Assembly: GCF_041355105.1 (NCBI RefSeq)
Contig: NZ_JBFUPK010000001.1
Coordinates: 186,001 to 250,000, forward strand
Source of the DNA: Terriglobus sp. RCC_193
Lineage (GTDB): Bacteria > Acidobacteriota > Terriglobia > Terriglobales > Acidobacteriaceae
Reading direction: 5' to 3'
DNA: 64,000 bases
The notes below the pieces were generated by a model. It was not told the DNA's origin and searched no databases. It saw only the letters and a list, made by a program, of their open reading frames with translations. This document shows positions 14,775 to 22,830 of the stretch, piece by piece. Numbering within the stretch: the stretch's first letter is position 1; every line of letters starts with the position of its first letter. The translations under genes were made by a program, and so were the position numbers.

Positions 14775-16808
14775 ATGCACTTCGCGCTGGTCACGGCACC
14801 AACGATCACTGAGTTTCGAACACAGGAAGAGATTGCGAGCAGAGCAGTGCAGCAAGCTGCGCTGCAGCCTCAACTTGGCATTCTGAGTGTTGCGGCGATT
14901 CTTGAAGCAGAGGGAGATTGTCCCCATGTCTTTGACGTCAACGCAGAGTACCTTCGCTTCGCCAGTGCCGTGGATACGGATCGGATCGATGACTTCGCTC
15001 ATCATCTTGCCGACACGGTCGTGCGCGCCAACGCAGATGTCTACGGCTTCAGTTCCATCTGCAGCACGTTTCCACTGAGCCTTAGAGTTGCGCGGGCGGT
15101 GAAAGAGATTCGGCCCTATGCGACCATCCTGTTCGGTGGCCCGCAGGCCTCTGTCGTGGATGAGAAAGTCATCGGCAGCTTTCCGTTCGTTGATTTCATT
15201 CTTCGAGGCGAAGCGGAACAATCTCTTCCCATCCTGCTCCGTGAATTACAGGGTGACTATGAATTCTCACGAGTTCCCGGGCTGACATTCCGCGACCAAC
15301 AGATCGTGCGGCGAACTCCCAACGCACCTGTGATTGAGGACCTGGACTCGCTGCCAGCTCCGTCCTATCACCTGAGCAGCTATCTGCATGGCGCGAAATC
15401 CGCGTCGATTGAACTTGGTCGGGGATGCCCATTCTCCTGCACATTTTGTTCTACGAATGATTTCTTTCGGAGGCGCTTCCGGCTTCGATCGCCAGATCGC
15501 GTCCTGGAAGAGATGCGTTCCATTGCTACGACCTACGGTATTCGTCACTTCGAACTGGTCCACGACATGTTTACGGTGGATCGAAAGCGCGTGGTTGCAT
15601 TCTGCGAAACCATGCAGGCTTCAGGAGAAGATTTCACGTGGGATTGCAGTGCTCGCACCGATTGCGTTGATAAAGAATTACTGCAGCAAATGAGTGCAAG
15701 TGGATGCCGCGGTCTTTTTTTCGGCATCGAATCTGGATCGGTGCGCATGCAGCGCATCATCGATAAGGATCTTGACCCGGCACGCGCGCAGGAGATGCTC
15801 AGGGTTTGCGAGCAACTTGGGATTCGTACCACAGCGTCGCTCATCACCGGTTTTCCAGAAGAACAATGGAGTGATGTTCAGGACACGCTGAAGATCTACA
15901 TGCAGTCCGCCCGTTGTTCTCTGTCGCACCCGCAAATCAACTTACTCGCCCCACTTGCTGGCACGCCCCTTCACACAAATCATGCTGATGAGCTCGTACT
16001 GGAAGATCACTGCTCAGACATGTCTCATCAGGGGCTCGGAAGCTCGGAACAGGACCTTGACCTGATTCGAACGTATCCTGATATCTTTCCTAATTTTTAT
16101 ATGATTCCCACTCCCTCTCTGGATAGGGAGATCCTGTTTGAACTGCGTGAATTTCTGGGCATGGCCGTGGAGCATTTCCGTTGGATGTTATGCGCGATTG
16201 CACAGGTGGAAGATATCTTGCAGTTCCATGAGTTATGGCAAGCATGGAGATCACAAAATTGTGGTCCCATGACAAAATCTGACTTACGTCGCTACTATGC
16301 CAGCTATAACTGCCGATCGGACTTTCTCGAATTCGTTCGCACATCCATTGCGGACCGCAATGATGTGGTCATGGCGCTGGTGCAAGTTCAGGAAGCGCTC
16401 AATCTCTCAAGCGCCACCGGCATTGGCGCGCCATTCGCTCCATCATTACCACACAAAGCGTCTGAAGCTTCTTATCTTGCGCCGGGTGTCACGTTACTGG
16501 ACCTGGGCTTCGATCTTGATGCGCTCATCCGGAGTCTCACGGAAGATCCTTCATCGCATCTTGAGTGCAACGGCTCTTACTACGCGACCCGAATAGGTCT
16601 CGAGGGCCGGTCTGCTTTAGTGCAGATATCGCCGTTTCTTTCCGATGCTCTCCGTGTGGGAATAACGGGCAGTCATTTTGATTTGCAACGCTATGTCGCA
16701 CGAGCCTTCGAAATTTCAGATGAAGAGTCCATTGAAGGCGCAACGCAGGCGCTGAAGAGTTCCTTATTGGAGGATCGGTGGATCGTAACCAGCACGGTCA
16801 CTGGCTGA
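14775..16808 (+). CDS. B12-binding-domain radical SAM protein
   Basis: 677 residues. The N-terminal 180 residues match a cobalamin-binding Rossmann domain (LGILSVAAILEAEG, DVYGFSSICSTFP, ILFGGPQAS, DFILRGEAEQSLP), although the DxHxxG cobalamin motif is absent (DVNAEYLRF occupies that region). The radical SAM core has RGCPFSCTFC with Cys218, Cys222 and Cys225 for the 4Fe-4S cluster, then the segments LVHDMFTVDRKRV and GCRGLFFGIESGS. About 200 C-terminal residues have no recognised fold. Relatives methylate or rearrange unactivated carbons in peptides, lipids and antibiotics. GGAG precedes the ATG. Probably in one operon with the 121-residue protein. Confidence 0.9.
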   Translation: MHFALVTAPTITEFRTQEEIASRAVQQAALQPQLGILSVAAILEAEGDCPHVFDVNAEYLRFASAVDTDRIDDFAHHLADTVVRANADVYGFSSICSTFPLSLRVARAVKEIRPYATILFGGPQASVVDEKVIGSFPFVDFILRGEAEQSLPILLRELQGDYEFSRVPGLTFRDQQIVRRTPNAPVIEDLDSLPAPSYHLSSYLHGAKSASIELGRGCPFSCTFCSTNDFFRRRFRLRSPDRVLEEMRSIATTYGIRHFELVHDMFTVDRKRVVAFCETMQASGEDFTWDCSARTDCVDKELLQQMSASGCRGLFFGIESGSVRMQRIIDKDLDPARAQEMLRVCEQLGIRTTASLITGFPEEQWSDVQDTLKIYMQSARCSLSHPQINLLAPLAGTPLHTNHADELVLEDHCSDMSHQGLGSSEQDLDLIRTYPDIFPNFYMIPTPSLDREILFELREFLGMAVEHFRWMLCAIAQVEDILQFHELWQAWRSQNCGPMTKSDLRRYYASYNCRSDFLEFVRTSIADRNDVVMALVQVQEALNLSSATGIGAPFAPSLPHKASEASYLAPGVTLLDLGFDLDALIRSLTEDPSSHLECNGSYYATRIGLEGRSALVQISPFLSDALRVGITGSHFDLQRYVARAFEISDEESIEGATQALKSSLLEDRWIVTSTVTG

Positions 16809-16926
16809 CACGGCCTGCTGAACCGTAGTTCCATGACGCCAAAAGTGCCGCACTAACAAGCTTTACGTCAGAAAAAGTTTGGCACTGGAAATTCTTGCCA
16901 ACATACAGCCCTCGGCTTTTATGATT

Positions 16927-18222
16927 TCAGGATTTCGGCGACATTGACTTCTGAAGTTCTTTCGCGGCCATCATGGACGTATTCGGCGACACATTCTTCA
17001 CACAGCGAAATCCGAGGTGATTCGTGCCGGTATCTGCGTCGCCTTTGCCGCGTGTACCGAGCATGTAACGCGAACAGTACTGGTCCGTGCAAAGATACGA
17101 TCCGCCGCGGTGGACCTTCTTCTTGTGACCGGGCTCGGAAGGATCCCATGCCGAGTCGGGTCCCTGAGGATTGCGGATGACTCGCCTCTGTGCACTCAAC
17201 TGCTTGTAGTAATCGGGGCGATACCAATCCGACGTCCATTGCCACACATTGCCCGCCATGTCATATAAACCATAGTTATTCGGGGCGAAGTGTTTCACCG
17301 GAGAGGTTCCTATATAACCGTCTTCGACGGTGTTTGTGTCGGGAAAGTGCCCTTCGTGGGTGTTCGCCATCCAGTGTTGATGCGGACGAAACTCATCGCC
17401 CCATACGTAGGGTTTTCCTGTAAGTCCACCGCGTGCGGCAAACTCCCATTCCGCCTCCGTGGGCAGACGCTTTCCGGCCCACTTCGCATAAGCCTGGGCA
17501 TCCTCGTAGGCTATCTGCACCACGGGATAATCGTCTTTACCCACGATGGTCGAGCTCGGTCCCTGCGGATGTTTCCAGTCTGCACCCGGAACATAACGCC
17601 ACCATTGGAAGTAGTTATCGAGCGACACAGGATGATCTGGCGGTGTAAAGACGACGGAGCCCGCAACGAGATTTTCTGGCGGCGCACCTGGATAATCCTG
17701 CGCACGTGGTTTCCGCTCGGCAACCGTAACATAGCCTGTCGCTTTAATGAATCTGGCGAATTCAGCGTTGGTGACGTCCGTCTTATCCATGTAGAAGCCA
17801 TCGACATAAACCCGATGAATGGGGCGCGAGTCATAGGTGGCTTTCATGCCGACGTCGTTGGTTCCAGCTGGTGCCTGTGCCCCCATCGAAAACTCACCAC
17901 CGGGGATCCACGACATGTCCTCAGGAGCGGGGTTAGATGGCTTTGCCGTATTCAATACGGTGGGTTGGAAGGCCGGTTCGCTCTTACTCTGGCCATCATG
18001 CTGCATCGCATCCGGCTTTTCGGTGTCAGTTTTCGCGGTTTCAGAGGGCGGCGTATCGTGTGCGTCTTCCGAGGCTACGGGGATCGCTACGGTAGCGTGA
18101 ACCGGCTTTCGAATCACAATCGCAACTGCGACCGCAGCAATCAACAACACTCCTCCAAGGATGTAGGACGATGCCGTGCTCCTGGATTGTTTTCTGGATG
18201 CGGATCGTTTCGAGGGTTTCAT
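16927..18222 (-). CDS. Formylglycine-generating enzyme (sulfatase-modifying), membrane-anchored
   Basis: 431 residues from ATG 18222 (GTG 18228 is also possible). A basic N-terminus is followed by one transmembrane helix (about 20-38) and a Pro/Thr-rich linker, so the catalytic domain faces the periplasm. The FGE fold starts at MSWIPGGEFSMGA and runs through LPTEAEWEFAARGG and NNYGLYDMAGNVWQWTSDW to HRGGSYLCTDQYCSRY, then GTNHLGFRCV. The two cysteines (Cys378, Cys383) match the copper-binding active-site pair of true FGEs, distinguishing it from FGE-like lectins. It oxidises the sulfatase active-site Cys to formylglycine. The likely client, an arylsulfatase, is encoded 2.8 kb upstream; both genes carry the same operator-like palindrome. 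Confidence 0.92.
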   Translation of the reverse strand: MKPSKRSASRKQSRSTASSYILGGVLLIAAVAVAIVIRKPVHATVAIPVASEDAHDTPPSETAKTDTEKPDAMQHDGQSKSEPAFQPTVLNTAKPSNPAPEDMSWIPGGEFSMGAQAPAGTNDVGMKATYDSRPIHRVYVDGFYMDKTDVTNAEFARFIKATGYVTVAERKPRAQDYPGAPPENLVAGSVVFTPPDHPVSLDNYFQWWRYVPGADWKHPQGPSSTIVGKDDYPVVQIAYEDAQAYAKWAGKRLPTEAEWEFAARGGLTGKPYVWGDEFRPHQHWMANTHEGHFPDTNTVEDGYIGTSPVKHFAPNNYGLYDMAGNVWQWTSDWYRPDYYKQLSAQRRVIRNPQGPDSAWDPSEPGHKKKVHRGGSYLCTDQYCSRYMLGTRGKGDADTGTNHLGFRCVKNVSPNTSMMAAKELQKSMSPKS

Positions 18223-18299
18223 GGGCACCTATCCATGGACTCTGCGGGTACGATGCAAAGTCGTTTGTGCTTCAGGTATCGCAGATCGAGCAGAGATGC

Positions 18300-18323
18300 C
18301 GTACTGTCACAACTGACAGTACG
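18300..18323. promoter_or_regulatory. Palindromic operator upstream of the FGE gene
   Basis: CGTACTGTC-ACAACT-GACAGTACG is a perfect 9-bp inverted repeat, 78-101 nt before the FGE start. Its core ACTGTC-N6-GACAGT recurs exactly upstream of the sulfatase at 22683-22700. It contains GTGACA on the minus strand, a possible -35 box. The shape and spacing suit a TetR- or GntR-type repressor dimer. Confidence 0.65.
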
Positions 18324-18357
18324 ATATGTCAGATTAAGGATGAAGAAGCGTGCCCAA

Positions 18358-20889
18358 TCACTCTCTTCCGATGATCCATTGATAGTAGGCGTTTTCCGGA
18401 TCAACGCTTGCGACACGGCGAATTGCCTGCTCCCATCTATTCCGATCACCCGCATAGGCAGCAAGGCCCGCCGCGTAAAAATCAAAGAGCGCAGACTGCC
18501 GTTGGTGGATTTCAGCGGTCAGTTCACGATTCAATCCGATCGCCGGAACTTCGGTTCTAAGTTTGAGCAGTTCCGGCAACACACGCGTGATTTCGTCCTG
18601 ACGGACCCACGGGCCATACTCGATGCGTGGATGATTATCTGTCACCGCGCGTGCATCGCCTGCAAAGCGTTCCAGGCCGGAGCGATCTGTGATCCATGTC
18701 GCAAGCACGGCAGCAGGGGAATCAATGCCGACTCCCTTCATGCTGGCTACAACACTACCCGGTGCAAAGCGCTCCTGCAGTGTGCGGACATCAATGTGAA
18801 TTGGCTGCGGCGAGCCTACCAACAACATCTCATGCAGTTCCGTGGTCCAGAGTGTTGCGTAAGGAAATGCATTCAGAAAACTGCGCACCAGCTCTCGCGT
18901 TTGTTGTTCGTTCTGCGTGGCAATGGGAAGCCATTGCGCCAGAATTCCGTTCTGATTGAGCCGTTTTTTTGCTATCTCATAAAACTCGACTGAATAGAGA
19001 TTCGCGACTCCCTGTGCGGAAGGTGGCGGTGGCTCCAGCGTGATCACGTCGTAGGACTGATTGTTACGCATCAATTCCTGTCGACCGTCGCGCAGGCGGA
19101 TATTGAGCCGGTCATCATTCCAGGCGTTATAGTTCTCCGGAAACATCTTTCCCGCGCGCACGATAGAGGGTAAAAGTTCTGCGCACACGCGCGTTGTCAG
19201 GCCGGGATAGCGCAATGTTTCGCCTGCTGTGATTCCTGTACCAAATCCAACGACCATGACAGACTTTGGCTCACCGTTGTGTATCAACAGGGGAATCATT
19301 GTCTGCAAACGCATGTAGCGCATGGACGGCATAGCATCACCGGAGTTCGATACACCCTGCACAAACAAGCGGCGAAATGCGTTGTCTTTGGAGCGCTGCT
19401 GGGCAACTGCAACGGTTGCGCCGCGTCCCTCTTCATAGAAGACCAATGTGCCGCCTCCTCGCGTGAGCAGCAACAAATTTGCGAGGCGATCAGCAGGTGT
19501 CATTGCGGCGGCAACCATCGTTGATACAGCAGTAAGGCCCACGGCCAGTTTCATCCAACGGCGCGTTGTGAAGAGCGTTGCGACGACACCAATTGCTCCA
19601 GCGACGATAGTGAGGAGTGCGAGTGTTCGCACGATCCCCAGCATTGGAATCATCACGAATCCTGTGACCATGGTTCCTACGATTCCGGCTGCAGTATTTG
19701 CACTTAATGCATTGCCAACAGCACTGCCTACGCCCGACTTACCGGCGATGAGTCGCAGTACCACGGGAAATGCGGCACCCAGCAAAAGTGTGGGAAGAAA
19801 GACCAGCCCAATGCCTGCCGTTGCGAAGCTTGCGTACATTCGCAAAGCCTCGCTTCCTGCCGCTTTTAATACAGCATCACCAATCCACATCTGCGTGAGT
19901 ACCGTCCAGCGGCCCACCGCAGAAAACTCAAGCATGGCGATCAAACCCGCGCCGCTGATAAGCAGACCAAATGCGCCCCACGAATCCAGCCCACGCTTTA
20001 CGAAACCAGAGCCGAACCATGCGCCAAGCGCAAGGCCGGAAAGATACACCGCAAGGACAATGGAAAAGGAAAATGCGCGTGTACTTACAAATTGCCCAAT
20101 GGCCTGCGACCAGACAACTTCATAACCAAGCGCAACCGCACCGGCAAACGTATACAAGATGAGAGGAAGATGAGATGGCGTCACAGAGGAAGTGTGGCGC
20201 TTTTCTACCACCGAGGCTTTCTCTGGATGGGGCACAGTCTCTTTGAATTGTTGCCACACCACTGCACACGCGACAACGTTGAGGAATCCCGCAACGAGCG
20301 CAGTGCCGCGAAGGCCGACCCACGGGATGAGAACGAAACTGGCAATCAGAACACCGATGATGCCGCCTGCCGTGTTTGCGGTGTAGAGGAAACCTCCATC
20401 CACCGCAACGCGCAGAGATTGCGGCTGGAGAGCGCGTATGGCAACGGGAAGTGTCCCTCCCATCAATAATGCTGGCGCACTCACAACGACGAAGGGCAAT
20501 ACCAAAGCGAGCAGTCCGACATGGTCCTGCAGCTTCGCATAGAGTACCGCCATTGAAGGCAGCACCAGCGTGACGGCAACTGCAGCCGCTGCAACTCCAG
20601 CCTCAAGGATCGCATAGACGCGAAGGGGAGATACAACACGGTCGGCTATGCGTCCGAAGAGAGCGCTTCCTCCTGCGAGGCCCGCGAAGAAGGCGGATAT
20701 CGCCAGGGTGATCGCATAGACCTCAACACCCACGACCACCGAAAGCTCGCGTGCCCATAAGACCTGAAAGATAAGTGCGGAAATGCCGGAAAGAGCAAGT
20801 GCGGCGATGAGCATGATGCGTTTCGGATGAAACGCGGTTGGTGCACTTGTAAGTTTTTCCTGAGTGGAAATCATCGTTGCTGCCGGCAT
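18358..20889 (-). CDS. Fused multi-pass membrane protein / spermidine-synthase-like methyltransferase-fold protein
   Basis: 843 residues from ATG 20889, chosen for GGAGA 4 nt upstream; a longer frame to 20949 would run through an inverted repeat. About 12 membrane segments fill residues 20-460 (ALSGISALIFQVLWARELSVVVG is typical of the fused family). A spermidine-synthase-like Rossmann domain follows (FYEEGRGATVAV, VMVVGFGTGITAGETLRYPG). The catalytic aspartate block of aminopropyltransferases (DssDP) reads TLEPPPPSAQ, so polyamine synthesis is doubtful. It ends with a TPR-like tail. It lies between the sulfatase and FGE genes, probably in the sulfatase transcript; a link to substrate transport or transfer is inference. 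Confidence 0.85.
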   Translation of the reverse strand: MPAATMISTQEKLTSAPTAFHPKRIMLIAALALSGISALIFQVLWARELSVVVGVEVYAITLAISAFFAGLAGGSALFGRIADRVVSPLRVYAILEAGVAAAAVAVTLVLPSMAVLYAKLQDHVGLLALVLPFVVVSAPALLMGGTLPVAIRALQPQSLRVAVDGGFLYTANTAGGIIGVLIASFVLIPWVGLRGTALVAGFLNVVACAVVWQQFKETVPHPEKASVVEKRHTSSVTPSHLPLILYTFAGAVALGYEVVWSQAIGQFVSTRAFSFSIVLAVYLSGLALGAWFGSGFVKRGLDSWGAFGLLISGAGLIAMLEFSAVGRWTVLTQMWIGDAVLKAAGSEALRMYASFATAGIGLVFLPTLLLGAAFPVVLRLIAGKSGVGSAVGNALSANTAAGIVGTMVTGFVMIPMLGIVRTLALLTIVAGAIGVVATLFTTRRWMKLAVGLTAVSTMVAAAMTPADRLANLLLLTRGGGTLVFYEEGRGATVAVAQQRSKDNAFRRLFVQGVSNSGDAMPSMRYMRLQTMIPLLIHNGEPKSVMVVGFGTGITAGETLRYPGLTTRVCAELLPSIVRAGKMFPENYNAWNDDRLNIRLRDGRQELMRNNQSYDVITLEPPPPSAQGVANLYSVEFYEIAKKRLNQNGILAQWLPIATQNEQQTRELVRSFLNAFPYATLWTTELHEMLLVGSPQPIHIDVRTLQERFAPGSVVASMKGVGIDSPAAVLATWITDRSGLERFAGDARAVTDNHPRIEYGPWVRQDEITRVLPELLKLRTEVPAIGLNRELTAEIHQRQSALFDFYAAGLAAYAGDRNRWEQAIRRVASVDPENAYYQWIIGRE

Positions 20890-20914
20890 GCGCTCTCCGT
20901 ATGAAGAAGTTTGA

Positions 20915-20945
20915 CCGGACAAACCCATGCTTGCGATTTGTCCGG
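20915..20945. repeat. Perfect 9-bp inverted repeat between sulfatase and fused membrane protein genes
   Basis: CCGGACAAA (20915-20923) and TTTGTCCGG (20937-20945) flank 13 nt in the 87-bp gap between the two cistrons. No U-tract follows on the minus strand. A partial terminator, processing hairpin or operator are all possible. Confidence 0.55.
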
Positions 20946-20976
20946 CCATTGAAGAGGATCACGTACGATGTAGGTT

Positions 20977-22578
20977 TTACCTGCTGCTTGCAGGAGACTT
21001 TTTCTGCTCTGCAATGCGTTTGCCAATGTTCACAATCGACTCTGGGTCAATGGTGAAACTGGCTGGTGGCTGGCTTGGTGGATATTCCTTGAATGTCTCC
21101 GCAAACTCACCTGCAACCAGTTGTCCTTGAACTACGAGGTAAGCATTATGTATCTGCCAATCGTTGTACTGGTCGGACGACATGTCTGCGCGTTCATAAG
21201 GGTCCAGGCGTAAGTTGTAGATCTTAGGAATGCGAAGACAAGTAACTGGATTGGACCAGACTTCGTATCCACCTGGCTTTCTCTGCTCACAGAAAACATA
21301 CTTCCAGTTGTTGACACGAACACCCACCATAAGGCCGTCATCATCAAAGTAGAAGAAGTTCTTGCGAGGTGAGTGCGCTTCCTTTCCTTCGAGATAGGGA
21401 AGGATGTTGTAACCATCCAGATGGACCTTGTGGACCATGCCGCCGGGCCCTGTCCCTTTCAGCAACTGCTGCGTGATGTTGGTATTTCCAGCAGCAGCAA
21501 GCAAGGTTGGGAACCAATCGAGGCCAGAGACAATTTCGTTGGACCACTGATCCGCCTTGATGTGTCCAGGCCAGCGAATGACTGCCGGAACACGGAACGC
21601 TCCCTCATAATTGGAATCTTTTTCATTGCGGAACGGTGTCATGGCTGCATCCGGCCATGTGAACATGTTGGGGCCGTTGTCCGTGGTGAACAGAACGATG
21701 GTGTTGTCCTTAATGCCAAGGTCATCCACCTTTTTCAGCAGTTTGCCGACATTCTGATCCATCTCCCACATGCCGTCGGCATATTCATAGCCTTTCCCCA
21801 GGCCAGCTTTGCCGATGTAGTCCGGACGCACATGCGTGAAGATGTGCATGCGAGTAAAGTTCATCCACGTGAAAAATGGCTTGCCCGCCTTCACCTGCTT
21901 GTCCATAAAGTCCATGGCGGAGCCCGTCGTTTCATCATCGATGGTTTCCATGCGCTTGATGTTCAGCGGGCCTGTGTCTTCGACCTTTCCATCGGCGTAG
22001 CTATGGAGGACGCCACGGGGGTTATACACCTTTAAAAAGACGGGATCGTCCGAGGGCCAATAAGGCATTTCCGGCTCTTGTTCTGCGTTCAGGTGATAGA
22101 GATTGCCGAAAAATTCATCAAAGCCGTGGTTGGTTGGCAGATATTCATCGCGATCGCCAAGATGGTTCTTGCCGAACTGCCCCGTAGCGTAGCCAAGAGG
22201 TTTTAGAGCTTCTGCAATGGTGATGTCACGCTTCTGAATACCGACCGGCGCACCCGGCGCACCTACCTTTGAAAGTCCCGTGCGAACCGGAGACTGCCCC
22301 GTGATGAAAGAGGAACGGCCTGCGGTACAACTATTCTCCGCATAGTAATCGGTGAACGTCATACCCTGTTCACCAATACTGTCGATGTTTGGTGTCTTGT
22401 ACCCCATAACACCATGCGTATAGCGACTGATGTTCGCCTGCCCTACGTCATCACCAAAGATAACAAGGATGTTCGGTTTACCAGCTTCTGCACTGGCGTT
22501 TCGAGCCCAGCCACCGGCCAGCGCTATGACCCCGAGCATGCTGCACATCCACCGCAGCGTTTTCGTCTTCGAAAGCAT
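20977..22578 (-). CDS. Secreted arylsulfatase
   Basis: 533 residues from ATG 22578, preceded by AAGGAG about 8 nt upstream; a signal peptide ends near ARNASA. The alkaline-phosphatase-fold sulfatase begins KPNILVIFGDDVG, with paired Asp metal ligands. The modification site is SCTAGR, with the target Cys near residue 84 and Ala in place of the usual Pro at +2, an accepted variant of C-x-P/A-x-R. Further blocks include GYATGQFGKNHLGD and TIVLFTTDNGPN. It hydrolyses sulfate esters in the periplasm after conversion of Cys to formylglycine. A promoter with an overlapping palindrome lies upstream. The substrate is unknown. Confidence 0.94.
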   Translation of the reverse strand: MLSKTKTLRWMCSMLGVIALAGGWARNASAEAGKPNILVIFGDDVGQANISRYTHGVMGYKTPNIDSIGEQGMTFTDYYAENSCTAGRSSFITGQSPVRTGLSKVGAPGAPVGIQKRDITIAEALKPLGYATGQFGKNHLGDRDEYLPTNHGFDEFFGNLYHLNAEQEPEMPYWPSDDPVFLKVYNPRGVLHSYADGKVEDTGPLNIKRMETIDDETTGSAMDFMDKQVKAGKPFFTWMNFTRMHIFTHVRPDYIGKAGLGKGYEYADGMWEMDQNVGKLLKKVDDLGIKDNTIVLFTTDNGPNMFTWPDAAMTPFRNEKDSNYEGAFRVPAVIRWPGHIKADQWSNEIVSGLDWFPTLLAAAGNTNITQQLLKGTGPGGMVHKVHLDGYNILPYLEGKEAHSPRKNFFYFDDDGLMVGVRVNNWKYVFCEQRKPGGYEVWSNPVTCLRIPKIYNLRLDPYERADMSSDQYNDWQIHNAYLVVQGQLVAGEFAETFKEYPPSQPPASFTIDPESIVNIGKRIAEQKKSPASSR

Positions 22579-22653
22579 TGCACGTCTCCTTTTCAAGAGT
22601 TCACTCTGCACGCGCGAACAATTCGGCAGCGTCCGGGAGCGCACTGTGCGGCA

Positions 22654-22682
22654 ATCATAGGGGCGAGTGCGATACCAGTCAC
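22654..22682 (-). promoter_or_regulatory. Probable sigma-70-type promoter of the sulfatase gene
   Basis: On the minus strand GTGACT (22677-22682) and TATGAT (22654-22659) are spaced by 17 nt, giving a leader of about 70 nt. The -35 box touches the palindrome at 22682-22701, the layout of a repressible promoter. Confidence 0.5.
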
Positions 22683-22701
22683 ACTGTCAGTTCGGACAGT
22701 G
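22682..22701. promoter_or_regulatory. Palindromic operator upstream of the sulfatase gene
   Basis: CACTGTC-AGTTCG-GACAGTG: perfect 7-bp arms with the same ACTGTC-N6-GACAGT core and the same 6-nt spacer length as the site before the FGE gene. It overlaps the edge of the proposed -35 box. It lies in the divergent gap with the MoxR operon and could touch that promoter too. Confidence 0.65.
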
Positions 22702-22830
22702 GATACCACTTTTCCCTCCACGCACAATGAGAAACCATGAAGCGCTCCTTGCAGGAGCGTTTGAAAAGAGGCCGGTCTTCACCACAAAGCAACGGTACTG
22801 GCCGAAGAACACTCGGGATTGGAGAATATT

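Noticed and set aside
16877-16900. TTGGCACTGGAAATTCTTGCC as a sigma-54 promoter
   Set aside because: GG and GC elements are 14 nt apart instead of 10, and it would fire into the 3' end of the FGE gene.
17290-18993. 567-codon plus-strand frame
   Set aside because: It lies antisense to the FGE and fused membrane protein genes, both with unmistakable family motifs. Its product is Arg/Cys-rich without domains.
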